NCBI RefSeq assembly: GCF_002921135.1
Contig: NZ_PQVJ01000015.1
Coordinates: 1 to 64,000 of the forward strand
Direction of reading: 5' to 3'
Source: Avibacterium gallinarum
GTDB taxonomy: Bacteria > Pseudomonadota > Gammaproteobacteria > Enterobacterales > Pasteurellaceae
DNA: 64,000 bases
Each line of letters begins with the position of its first letter. Position 1 is the stretch's first letter. Below, piece by piece: positions 8,730 through 16,603 of the stretch. The translations under genes and the position numbers were made by a program. Under the pieces are notes generated by a model, which was given only the letters and a program-made list of their open reading frames with translations, made no database searches and had not been told where the DNA came from.

Positions 8730-9719
8730 TTAAACGTCCAAGCCCAGTACTTTTCGTCCGTTGATGCTGGCGATGTTTACCATTGCGTCTAAATCTGGGA
8801 AGCGGCAGCCTGCGGCGAGTAGGCTGAGTTCTTGCCACATATCCCCTTCACACAGTGGCACCATATAATCGCAGATGTTATCCGTGCCAATGGCAACGGT
8901 AATGTTTTCTGGGATCATTTCATCAACTGGGGTGAGCGCATTGTGGAACGGCATTAAATCTTCTTTACGGTTACTGTCAATCCACGCCATTGGGCAGGCG
9001 ATCATCATCATTTGCGCTTGGCGCATTTTTTCGTACAGTTTGTAGCGATATTCACGAGAATGTGCGCCGATGGAAATACCGTGAATCGCCACCACGCGTC
9101 CTTCCATTCCGTGTTCAATGGTTTTGTCGCACAGCTGTTCCGTTTCTTTTTCTTTTGGTGTGTTGAATTGATCAACGTGAACGTGGCACATAATGCCGAG
9201 GGATTTTGCTTTATCGAGCAGAATATCCATTGCTTCCAAGCCACGTCCGTAATCCAGCTCATCACGATAAGGTAGCCCGCCGATCATATCCACCATTTCC
9301 GAGCCAATATCGAACCATTTTTTTGCGGTGGGCTCAATTACGCCTTTCAGGGTTTGATTGGCGAATTTAAGGGTGATGTCGTGTTTATACACATCGCGAG
9401 CTTTGTGGGCAGCGATGATGGCGCGATCTTCACAAATGGGATCAATATCCACAAAAGTACCAAAGGCGGTTACCCCTTGCGAGATCATCAATTCAATAGC
9501 TTGGCAAAAGCGCGCGTAATAGTCATCTACGGTGGAAGTGCGTTTGACTTCGTCCACTAAATCCCATTTTTGTTGCAAGTTGCTCGTATGATAAATGCCA
9601 ATTTTTTCCGGCGTCATCGTGAACGCACGGTCAGCGTGAGCGTGTGAGTTTACCCAACCGCCTTTCTTGATAATTTCATCTCTGATATAGGTTTTAAAGC
9701 TACGAACGTGATTACGCAT
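8730..9719 (-). CDS. Cytosine deaminase-like amidohydrolase
   Basis: A member of the metal-dependent amidohydrolase superfamily, closest in pattern to CodA-type cytosine deaminases, which convert cytosine to uracil for pyrimidine salvage. In the 329-aa chain the expected metal ligands are visible: H26 and H28 (NSHAHAD), H181 (CHVHVDQ), H213 (AIHGISIG) and D280 (GTDN). It is shorter than E. coli CodA (427 aa), mainly at the N-terminus, so the substrate may differ. No codB permease is adjacent. Upstream is an attenuator-like leader; downstream its own 3' end is repeated twice more. Confidence 0.82.
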   Translation of the reverse strand: MRNHVRSFKTYIRDEIIKKGGWVNSHAHADRAFTMTPEKIGIYHTSNLQQKWDLVDEVKRTSTVDDYYARFCQAIELMISQGVTAFGTFVDIDPICEDRAIIAAHKARDVYKHDITLKFANQTLKGVIEPTAKKWFDIGSEMVDMIGGLPYRDELDYGRGLEAMDILLDKAKSLGIMCHVHVDQFNTPKEKETEQLCDKTIEHGMEGRVVAIHGISIGAHSREYRYKLYEKMRQAQMMMIACPMAWIDSNRKEDLMPFHNALTPVDEMIPENITVAIGTDNICDYMVPLCEGDMWQELSLLAAGCRFPDLDAMVNIASINGRKVLGLDV

Positions 9720-9767
9720 AATTTTCTCCGTAATAATGAAAGCGAGGCGGACAATAGGCTAGATATG

Positions 9768-9833
9768 AAAAAATCCCAATAAAGTGGGATCTTGTTATTA
9801 AGAGAAAATAGCTTTGCGCTCAAGCGGTGAGCG
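9768..9833 (-). promoter_or_regulatory. Attenuator-like leader upstream of the codA-like gene
   Basis: On the minus strand a 6-bp hairpin CGCTCA / TGAGCG (9817-9833) is followed by ATCCCA / TGGGAT (9773-9790) and a run of T (9768-9773). The second is a textbook intrinsic terminator, but it lies about 50 bases before the start codon of the gene rather than after a gene. That placement suggests premature termination control. A short reading frame starting at 9892 runs through the hairpins and could be a leader peptide; it has no clear ribosome site. Confidence 0.5.
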
Positions 9834-9952
9834 TCTTGATTGGTGTGTTGTGTAATGTTATGAAAAATTCGCAGATTTTTACTTAATAACATTCTATCTT
9901 GTCCAGATTGATTTGAATAATAAAACAGGCGAAATGCCTTTGCTGGGGCGAT

Positions 9953-9998
9953 AGTATAAGCGGTTCAATAGTAAAAATATAATTGGTTTTAACTATTG
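9953..9998 (-). promoter_or_regulatory. Candidate promoter and operator of the codA-like gene
   Basis: An extended -10 TTATACT is read on the minus strand at 9953-9959. Just upstream is an inverted repeat CAATAGT / ACTATTG (9966-9972, 9992-9998) with a 19-base AT-rich spacer, which could bind a dimeric regulator. No convincing -35 is seen. Inferred only. Confidence 0.35.
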
Positions 9999-10019
9999 GT
10001 TGCCTGATTTTTATTCGTT

Positions 10020-11765
10020 TTATTTTTCGAAAAAAGCACTATCTTGATTAAACACTTCTAAGAACAAGCCAAGCGGTGGCGTGCGTGAAGAGGCTTTTTC
10101 ATAAGTGCGGTCATATTTTTGATAATTTCCGCGCCGATCAATATGATATTGCGTGCCGTTGGCGGTGATGATCACATTCCAGCGATAATTGCCTGCTTGC
10201 ACCCAAGTGCGGCGTAAGGCAGGGTTAAATAAATCCACGCCTTGCGCATAATCAGAAGCGGGATTTTGCACGCCAAATAAATGTTTCATTAAGGCAGGCA
10301 AAATGTCTGTGTGGCTGGTGAGTTTTTCCACTTGACCTTGCGCTAGCCCTTGCCACGCAATAATCAGCGGAACCTGAATTTGTTCTGGGGCAAAATAGTT
10401 GCTTTGTTGTTTTTCACTTAATGGCTTGAAGTGATAGCCCTCTTCGGCGGTGATCAAAATTAACGTGTTTTGGCGATCCACTTGACTTAATACGCTATCT
10501 AGCAAACCGTCCAATTCATTCAGTTGAAGCGCATAGCCTGTTTCATTTAAGTCTTTTGGAATGGCTAAACTTAAATAGCTGAAATAAGGTTTTTCGCTAT
10601 GGCGTTTGGCATACCAATTTTGCCATTGTTGCACGCTGGCTTGATTGCTGCGTACTTTGTGATCTAATTTTTGTTGATTAAACACATTCTGGCTTAATAA
10701 ACTGGCGTGAAATCCATCGCTGGCGAATAATCCCAACTGATAAGCGGATTTCTCTTGTTTGAGTGCGTTAATGAGTACTGATGGCGTTTTGTTGCTTAAT
10801 AGGCTATCCGTGTAGTTCGCCGTTAATCCGTAGAACAAGCCTGTTAAGGCGGTGTTGTTGTTATTGCCCGTGCTGTAATGATTGAGATACTGCGTGGCTT
10901 GCTCGGCAAAGGCGCTGAGTTTTGGCATTTTGTCTGCGCTGACAGCATCATAACGCAGTCCAGATACCGTGATCATCAGAATATTGCTTGGCTTAACTGG
11001 AGTAAAATGCAACGGCGATTTTGGATAATCAATCTTTAAGGCTTCAGGTCGCCCTTCTTGTTCTAGAGTTTGGCTATATTGATCCTTATCTAAGAAACCG
11101 TGCTTTTCCAAGAAAGAGCGCGCCGTCATTGGGTAAGACAGCGGAAAATTGGATTTCTGCATTGTGATCGGGCGATAGATAAAGGCATCTGCCCAAGCAT
11201 AAATTAAATGAGTGGCAATAAAGGTACAAACAAAGAATACGCCTAGGCCCTTGAGCCATTTTTGCCGTTCAAGGCTGCGCAATTTTTCCCACGACCAACG
11301 AGAAAATAGCATTTGAATCAATAGAATAATCGGCATTGGCACAAAGAACAGTTGCCAGTTACGCGAAAGCTCACCATTATCAGGATTGACCAATAAATTC
11401 CACACAAGGGAAGAAAGGTGAAAATTAAAGCGCGCGAAAACTTCGGTATCGACTAATAATAAGGTTGCACCAATGGTGGTGAGAATCACACTCAGCCCAC
11501 GGAAAGTGCGGTTGTTTTTTACGATAAAACTGAGCGGAAAAATAATCAGTAAATACAGGGCAAAAACAATAAAACTAAAATGCCCGAGTAGGCTGATGAA
11601 AAAATAGAGCTTGCCAAACAGTGTGTCTGGCCAATCGATCAAAAAGGCGTAACGTGCGCCAATGACAATCGCCCAAAGGATATTAAAAAAAGCAAACCAA
11701 TGCCCCCAAGCGATTTTTCGCGAGGTGTTTTCACGATATTGTCTGCTTGTTTTAATTCCAAACAT
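10020..11765 (-). CDS. lapC: Inner-membrane LPS-regulating protein LapC (YejM/PbgA)
   Basis: LapC (YejM, PbgA) senses LPS in the inner-membrane periplasmic leaflet and, through LapB, controls turnover of LpxC. The 581-aa protein has five N-terminal membrane helices (about residues 18-195) and a periplasmic sulfatase/alkaline-phosphatase-like domain (about 240-575). The fold is recognisable from ILMITVSGLRYDAVS and LILITAEEGYHFKP. Length is close to E. coli (586 aa). yejL precedes it by 4 bases on the same strand, and yejK is divergent, as in enterobacteria. Confidence 0.94.
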   Translation of the reverse strand: MFGIKTSRQYRENTSRKIAWGHWFAFFNILWAIVIGARYAFLIDWPDTLFGKLYFFISLLGHFSFIVFALYLLIIFPLSFIVKNNRTFRGLSVILTTIGATLLLVDTEVFARFNFHLSSLVWNLLVNPDNGELSRNWQLFFVPMPIILLIQMLFSRWSWEKLRSLERQKWLKGLGVFFVCTFIATHLIYAWADAFIYRPITMQKSNFPLSYPMTARSFLEKHGFLDKDQYSQTLEQEGRPEALKIDYPKSPLHFTPVKPSNILMITVSGLRYDAVSADKMPKLSAFAEQATQYLNHYSTGNNNNTALTGLFYGLTANYTDSLLSNKTPSVLINALKQEKSAYQLGLFASDGFHASLLSQNVFNQQKLDHKVRSNQASVQQWQNWYAKRHSEKPYFSYLSLAIPKDLNETGYALQLNELDGLLDSVLSQVDRQNTLILITAEEGYHFKPLSEKQQSNYFAPEQIQVPLIIAWQGLAQGQVEKLTSHTDILPALMKHLFGVQNPASDYAQGVDLFNPALRRTWVQAGNYRWNVIITANGTQYHIDRRGNYQKYDRTYEKASSRTPPLGLFLEVFNQDSAFFEK

Positions 11766-11769
11766 TTGA

Positions 11770-11991
11770 TTATTGTTTCTCTTTCAAAGAGTTCATTAAT
11801 GCATCAGAAAAGGCCTGAGCAAGAGCGATACGTTGCTGTTGGCCCATATTATTTTTGAGGACATTGGTAACCATATTGCCCAACACTACTAAAGATAAAT
11901 CCACCGGCGTTTGATGTTTTTCAAACACTGCGATCAGTTCATTTAATAAGGTATCGACTTGTTTATCTTGAAATTTTGATTGTTTCGCCAT
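11770..11991 (-). CDS. yejL: YejL family protein (DUF1414)
   Basis: A 73-aa protein of the small conserved YejL family, function unknown. It is charged and predicted helical, with the family segment PVDLSLVVLGNMVTNVLKN in the middle. The gene sits directly before lapC and opposite yejK, the fixed arrangement of this family, which supports the assignment more than any motif does. It has no signal peptide or membrane segment, so a cytoplasmic location is expected. Confidence 0.9.
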   Translation of the reverse strand: MAKQSKFQDKQVDTLLNELIAVFEKHQTPVDLSLVVLGNMVTNVLKNNMGQQQRIALAQAFSDALMNSLKEKQ

Positions 11992-12109
11992 AATGAATAT
12001 TGTTGTTAAATTTGAAGGCCGAGAATAATTTTGCGTATGCTAGCATATTTTCGCCTAAAGTGCGGTTATAATATCGCACAAATTTGTTTTTATAAATATG
12101 GATTAAAAA

Positions 12110-13120
12110 ATGAGTATTACGGTTAAGCAAATTGTGTTACACCAATTGGTCAAACACCAGCAAGAAGAGGCTATTCAGCTTGATGTGCAGCTGCGCAATG
12201 AGCTGTTGCCCATTAGCCCTGAAGTCGAACAAATGATGTTGCACCTACACCAAGGTTATCAAAATAAAGCCAAAGCCTATGGTGTGTTTGAGGAAGCGTC
12301 AGAATTTGCGCAAAATCTTAACCGTTTTCTCGAAAATGAATTAGATTTCCTGCCGTTTAGCCACCAATCGGCGCAAAAACTCGCCCAAGAGTTAGGCAAA
12401 TATAGCTTTGCTGATAGCGGAACCTTCGTGCTGTGCCAATATAATTTTTTAGCCACTGATTATTTATTTATTGCCTTGCTTGATAGCCGAGCCAGTATGT
12501 TGGTGGACGAAAATTTAGAAATTCATCGTACGCAATATTTGGATCTCACCCAATTTGACATTGCCGCACGCATTAACCTGACCGATTTGCAAGTGGACGC
12601 CAATTCCAACCGCTATCTTACCTTTATTAAAGGAAAAGTGGGGCGTAAAATTGCCGACTTTTTTATGGATTTTCTACAAGCCGAAGAGGGCTTAAATCCG
12701 CAAGTACAAAACCAATGTTTATTGCAAGCGGTGAGCGATTATTGCGAACAAGGCGAATTAAACAATGAGCAATCGCAAGCGGTGAAAAAGCAAGTGTTTG
12801 AATATTGCAAAGGACAAATGAGCGCTGGGGAAGAAATTGAATTGCGGGAACTTTCCGATAGCTTGCCCACTCTAAACGAGCAGTCTTTTGCAGATTTTAC
12901 CCAAACGCAAGATTATGGCTTGGAAGAGCATATTCCTCCGGTGCGTTCAGCGTTGAAAGGCTTAACCAAGTTTTCAGGCTCTGGCAAAGGGGTAACCATC
13001 AGTTTTGATGCGGAGCTAATTAATCAACGTGTGATTTGGGACGAAATGGGTGATACGCTCACGATTAAAGGTTTGCCACCAAATTTGCGTGATCAATTAC
13101 AACGCTGGCTAAAAGGCTAG
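12110..13120 (+). CDS. yejK: Nucleoid-associated protein YejK (NdpA)
   Basis: YejK/NdpA is a nucleoid-associated protein of gammaproteobacteria; in E. coli it has been reported to interact with type II topoisomerases. The 336-aa protein matches the family in length and in segments such as [22 protein letters not shown] (given here in part), the block [20 protein letters not shown] and the C-terminal [13 protein letters not shown]. An uptake signal lies in the divergent promoter region shared with yejL (12058-12065). Confidence 0.93.
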   Translation: MSITVKQIVLHQLVKHQQEEAIQLDVQLRNELLPISPEVEQMMLHLHQGYQNKAKAYGVFEEASEFAQNLNRFLENELDFLPFSHQSAQKLAQELGKYSFADSGTFVLCQYNFLATDYLFIALLDSRASMLVDENLEIHRTQYLDLTQFDIAARINLTDLQVDANSNRYLTFIKGKVGRKIADFFMDFLQAEEGLNPQVQNQCLLQAVSDYCEQGELNNEQSQAVKKQVFEYCKGQMSAGEEIELRELSDSLPTLNEQSFADFTQTQDYGLEEHIPPVRSALKGLTKFSGSGKGVTISFDAELINQRVIWDEMGDTLTIKGLPPNLRDQLQRWLKG

Positions 13121-13190
13121 AATTAATTTGGCAATAGGGCGAAGTTTAGGTATTATCCCCTTCATTATTAAAGAATAAAAGGTAACCAAT

Positions 13191-13604
13191 ATGCAGTTAA
13201 AAACTCTTATTACAGCAGCAATGTTAGCGCTAAGTGTAACGGCTTGTTCAACCGTAAGCAAAGTGGTGTATCGTATTGATGTGCCGCAGGGTAACTATCT
13301 TGAAGCTGCCACGGTGGATCAAGTAAAAGTGGGAATGAATAAGCAACAAGTGCAATATTTATTGGGCACACCTGTTTTAATTGACCCATTTAGTAATGAC
13401 ACTTGGTATTATGTTTTCCTTATCCAAAAGGCTTACCAAACGCCAGAACAACACACCTTTATCGTAAACTTTGATAAGCAAGGGGTGGTTACTCATCTTG
13501 ATTTAGATAAGCCATTGCCAACAGCCGGTGAAAAAGAAATCAACAATGTGGTGATTGAAGCTTCAGAAAGTCAAAACAAACGTTGGTGGCAGTTCTGGAA
13601 ATAA
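13191..13604 (+). CDS. bamE: Outer membrane assembly lipoprotein BamE
   Basis: BamE (SmpA) is a small lipoprotein of the BAM complex. The 137-aa precursor has a lipobox LSVTAC, then the BLIP-like core with the family motif VKVGMNKQQVQYLLGTPVLI and DTWYYVF. It is followed after about 50 bases by cpxRA, which controls envelope stress, so an outer-membrane assembly factor sits next to an envelope-stress sensor. bamD lies about 12 kb away in the same window. Confidence 0.95.
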   Translation: MQLKTLITAAMLALSVTACSTVSKVVYRIDVPQGNYLEAATVDQVKVGMNKQQVQYLLGTPVLIDPFSNDTWYYVFLIQKAYQTPEQHTFIVNFDKQGVVTHLDLDKPLPTAGEKEINNVVIEASESQNKRWWQFWK

Positions 13605-13651
13605 AAAATTCGGCAAAATTACACCGCACTTAATTATAAGGACCAATCATA

Positions 13652-14353
13652 ATGGCTAAATTATTATTAGTGGACGATGATATTGAACTTGTGGAACTTC
13701 TGGCTGAATTACTTCAGTTAGAGGGCTTTGAGGTAGATACCGCAAACAATGGTAAAGAAGCCTTAGACAAATTGGATAACAGCTATCACCTCGTGTTATT
13801 GGATATAATGATGCCTGTATTAAACGGCATTGAAACCCTAAAACAAATTAGGCAACATTTCACCACACCGGTAATGATGCTCACGGCACGGGGCGATGAA
13901 ATTGATCGCGTTATCGGCTTAGAATTGGGTGCGGACGATTATTTACCGAAACCTTTCAATGATCGTGAATTGGTAGCAAGAATTAAAGCCATTTTACGCC
14001 GTACCGAACTAGCAAGTTCAGTGAATGAAAGCAAATCGGAAGAAAATCAGCAAATTGAGTTTTGTGGTTTAACCCTCTATCCGGGACGTCAGCAAGTGCT
14101 TTATGAAGATAAAAATCTCGAACTCACAGGTACTGAATTTGCCTTATTACAAATCCTTATTGCCAACCCGGGGCAAATTCTTTCTCGTGAGCACTTGAGT
14201 ATGGAAATCCTTGGTAAACCGCTCACGCCTTTTGATCGTGCCATTGATATGCATATGTCAAATTTAAGGAAAAAACTTCCACCACGAAATGATGATTCCC
14301 CTTGGTTCAAAACATTACGAGGCAAAGGTTATCTGCTCGTTGCGTCTAAATAA
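13652..14353 (+). CDS. cpxR: Envelope-stress response regulator CpxR
   Basis: An OmpR-family response regulator of 233 aa. The receiver domain (1-115) has acidic residues D8-D10, phosphoacceptor D51 (VLLDIMMP) and the Lys of LPKPF. The winged-helix DNA-binding domain (about 135-230) contains LTGTEFALLQIL and GKGYLL. Sequence and position before a cpxA-type kinase identify it as CpxR, which in enterobacteria induces periplasmic folding and protease genes. cpxA follows after 11 bases. Confidence 0.94.
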   Translation: MAKLLLVDDDIELVELLAELLQLEGFEVDTANNGKEALDKLDNSYHLVLLDIMMPVLNGIETLKQIRQHFTTPVMMLTARGDEIDRVIGLELGADDYLPKPFNDRELVARIKAILRRTELASSVNESKSEENQQIEFCGLTLYPGRQQVLYEDKNLELTGTEFALLQILIANPGQILSREHLSMEILGKPLTPFDRAIDMHMSNLRKKLPPRNDDSPWFKTLRGKGYLLVASK

Positions 14354-14364
14354 ACTCAATCAAA

Positions 14365-15750
14365 ATGAAATTAACTTTTCTTAATACGCTCTCAATGCGA
14401 ATTTTTGCCTTATTCTGGCTCGCCTTTGTTCTTCTCCTCGCATTGATTTTTTTACTACCTTATTTTGACGCACGTATTTACACCGAGCTAGGCAACGAAG
14501 AGGTTTCGGGGTATTACGGTGAAATATCCACCGCCATTCGTAATAAACAACTGGCACATATTATCTCGGGTGTGCCAGTTATCCCAGTGGATAAATTTGA
14601 TGGCATTCACCCCGTTCTTGCCGATCAAAACGGCAATATTCTCGGCGCAAGAAAGGAAGAAATTGCCCCTATTCAGCAATTTATGTACCACACCAGCACC
14701 ACATTAAAACCGCTGAAAAAAAACTTTTATGACATTCAAATTGCAGGGCCTTTTACCGTACATCTCAATTTAGAAAATGATGTGCCTTACACGCTCTATT
14801 TTGTCAGCCGTGTTAATCCACAAAAAGAAATTCTTTCCTACATTTTTGACCGCCCTTGTATTCTCATATTATTTATTATGTTGATTTCCACCCCCTTGCT
14901 GTGGTGGCTTTCACGCAGTATCGGACGACCATTACGGCATTTACAACAAGCCGCAAATGCCGTGGCGTTAGGAAATTTTAAAGTGGACAAATCCCTTGAA
15001 ACCCAAGGGACTATTGAATTACGCCAAGTAGGACAAAGTTTCAACCGAATGACGATTGCCTTAGAAGATCTGCTTTCTAATCAACAAACTTTGCTTTCCT
15101 CTATTTCACACGAGTTAAGAACGCCGCTCACCCGCTTGCAACTGGCACTTGCATTATTACGCCGCCGCGTGAACAGCAGTGCAGAAATTGCACGCATCGA
15201 AAAAGAAGCGGTACGCCTTGATGAAATGATCAACGATCTGCTTTTGCTTTCGCGCCAGCAATTAAACAGCCACATTCTGCGAGAAATTTTCCCCATCACC
15301 GAAATTTGGCACGATATTATTAAAGATAGCCGCTTTGAGGCAGAACAGAAAAAATTATCTTTTAAAGTAAAACAGCTTATCCATAAACCAAGCCAATATT
15401 ATCTCAATGGAAACAAAGGGCTAATTTGCAGTGCCATTGAAAATATTTTACGCAACGCGCTGAAATACACGCATTCTAAAATTGAAGCAACGATCTTCGT
15501 TGAAGATAATTCAATGGTCATTGCGATTGATGACAATGGGGCAGGCATTCCAACTAGTGAATATGAAAATATTTTCAAGCCTTTCTACCGTATTGACGAA
15601 GCCAGAACCCGCGAAACAGGCGGCACAGGGCTAGGGCTTGCGATTGTCGCCAATGTTATCCGTGAACATCAAGGAAAAGTTTGGGCAGCCTCAAGCCATC
15701 TTGGCGGGTTGCGTGTTGTGATCAAACTGCCACTGTGGATTTCTGAATAA
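14365..15750 (+). CDS. cpxA: Envelope-stress sensor kinase CpxA
   Basis: The 461-aa inner-membrane histidine kinase has two membrane helices (about 11-33 and 163-183) around a periplasmic sensor domain, then a HAMP linker, the phosphoacceptor H249 in SSISHELRTPL, and an ATPase domain with the N box IENILRNALKY and G boxes DDNGAGIP and GGTGLGLAI. It is the partner of CpxR directly upstream. No cpxP-like inhibitor gene is adjacent; the next gene is narP on the other strand. Confidence 0.93.
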   Translation: MKLTFLNTLSMRIFALFWLAFVLLLALIFLLPYFDARIYTELGNEEVSGYYGEISTAIRNKQLAHIISGVPVIPVDKFDGIHPVLADQNGNILGARKEEIAPIQQFMYHTSTTLKPLKKNFYDIQIAGPFTVHLNLENDVPYTLYFVSRVNPQKEILSYIFDRPCILILFIMLISTPLLWWLSRSIGRPLRHLQQAANAVALGNFKVDKSLETQGTIELRQVGQSFNRMTIALEDLLSNQQTLLSSISHELRTPLTRLQLALALLRRRVNSSAEIARIEKEAVRLDEMINDLLLLSRQQLNSHILREIFPITEIWHDIIKDSRFEAEQKKLSFKVKQLIHKPSQYYLNGNKGLICSAIENILRNALKYTHSKIEATIFVEDNSMVIAIDDNGAGIPTSEYENIFKPFYRIDEARTRETGGTGLGLAIVANVIREHQGKVWAASSHLGGLRVVIKLPLWISE

Positions 15751-15922
15751 AAATATTTTGAGTTTGTTGGGTCATCTATTTCAGAAATAAAAACACCAAA
15801 ATTTCCAACCGCACTTCTATTTTGCACGATTTTCCATTTATTGTAATAAAGTTAGTGCGGTGCTTTTTTGTTAAGTTTTTGTAGAACGAGAAAGAAGTAG
15901 AGATAAAAGAAAAAGATAAGAA

Positions 15923-15950
15923 AAAAGAGCGGATTTTTCACCGCTCTTTT
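15923..15950. terminator. Bidirectional terminator between cpxA and narP
   Basis: AAAAGAGCGG (15923-15932) pairs with CCGCTCTTTT (15941-15950), 8-nt loop, A and T runs on both sides. About 60-120 bases before it is a facing pair of uptake signals (ACCGCACTT near 15809, TTAGTGCGGT near 15853). Confidence 0.8.
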
Positions 15951-15962
15951 GTTTTGAAATGG

Positions 15963-16592
15963 TTAAGCACCTTTGTGTTGGAAATAAAGCACTGTGGCGG
16001 CAACACGAGAATGAACGTTTAGTTTACGCAGCAAATTGCGGATATGCACTTTTACCGTTTCTTCTGAAATGAAAAGCTGCGCTGCAATTTGTTTATTGGA
16101 TAAGCCTGTGGCGATAAGGCGTAATACGTCCATTTCGCGATCCGTTAAGGTGTAAATTGGATCTTGTTCTGGGCGCTGTTCTAATAGCAGATCTTTAATG
16201 GAATCACTTAAAATCACTTCGCCTTGTGCAATGCGTTTGATTTGCCCAAGTAGTAGATCTGGCTCGGTATCTTTTAATAGATAACCATCTGCACCTGCGT
16301 CCACTAGGGTGAACACATCATTTTTCGCATCAGAAACGGTGAGAATAATAATGCGAGCGTCCACATTTTCTGCGCGCAATGCTTTAAGGGTGTCTAATCC
16401 TGATAACCCTTTCATATTCAAGTCAAGAATGATTAAATCTGGCGAAGTGCGTAACGCAAGATTAATGCCTTCCGTGCCGCTCCCTGCATCTCCAACGACT
16501 TCAAATGCTTCATCAAGTTCTAATAATTGTTTTATGCCACGACGCATCAATGGATGATCGTCAATGAGCAATATTTTCATTTTATCAAGCAT
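15963..16592 (-). CDS. narP: Nitrate/nitrite response regulator NarP
   Basis: A NarL/FixJ-family regulator of 209 aa with receiver domain, phosphoacceptor D57 (LIILDLNMKG) and a C-terminal LuxR-type helix-turn-helix (GLSNKQIAAQLFISEETVK). The receiver segment DDHPLMRRGIKQLLEL matches NarP more than NarL. Pasteurellaceae use NarP as sole regulator of anaerobic nitrate and nitrite respiration genes. The start at 16592 has AGGGGAA just upstream. It lies 11 bases after cyaA on the same strand and is likely cotranscribed; no narQ is in the window. Confidence 0.93.
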   Translation of the reverse strand: MLDKMKILLIDDHPLMRRGIKQLLELDEAFEVVGDAGSGTEGINLALRTSPDLIILDLNMKGLSGLDTLKALRAENVDARIIILTVSDAKNDVFTLVDAGADGYLLKDTEPDLLLGQIKRIAQGEVILSDSIKDLLLEQRPEQDPIYTLTDREMDVLRLIATGLSNKQIAAQLFISEETVKVHIRNLLRKLNVHSRVAATVLYFQHKGA

Positions 16593-16603
16593 AGTTTCCC
16601 CTA

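Larger units (their letters stand above)
8189..8818 (-). repeat. Three tandem copies of the codA-like 3' end (period 212-214 bp)
   Basis: Three head-to-tail units: 8189-8400, 8401-8614 and 8615-8818. Each contains, in minus-strand order, the last about 28 codons plus stop of the amidohydrolase gene, the terminator GGAGG hairpin and the uptake signal in CCCACCGCACTTTTG. Stop codons lie at 8302, 8516 and 8730, exactly 214 apart. Copies 2 and 3 are nearly identical; copy 1 has a 2-base deletion and more substitutions. Only copy 3 continues into the intact gene. Copies 1 and 2 end in GCGAATGTAGGTTAGCTAG, where the gene reads GCGAGTAGGCTGAG. Confidence 0.95.

Noticed and set aside
8575-8838. 87-codon minus-strand frame in the tandem repeat
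   Set aside because: It is out of frame with the deaminase gene it overlaps and runs across repeat junctions and terminators; it is a by-product of the duplication.
9650-9892. 80-codon frame overlapping the deaminase start
   Set aside because: It passes through the terminator hairpin and into the gene in another frame, with no good ribosome site. It is kept only as a possible leader peptide, not as a gene.
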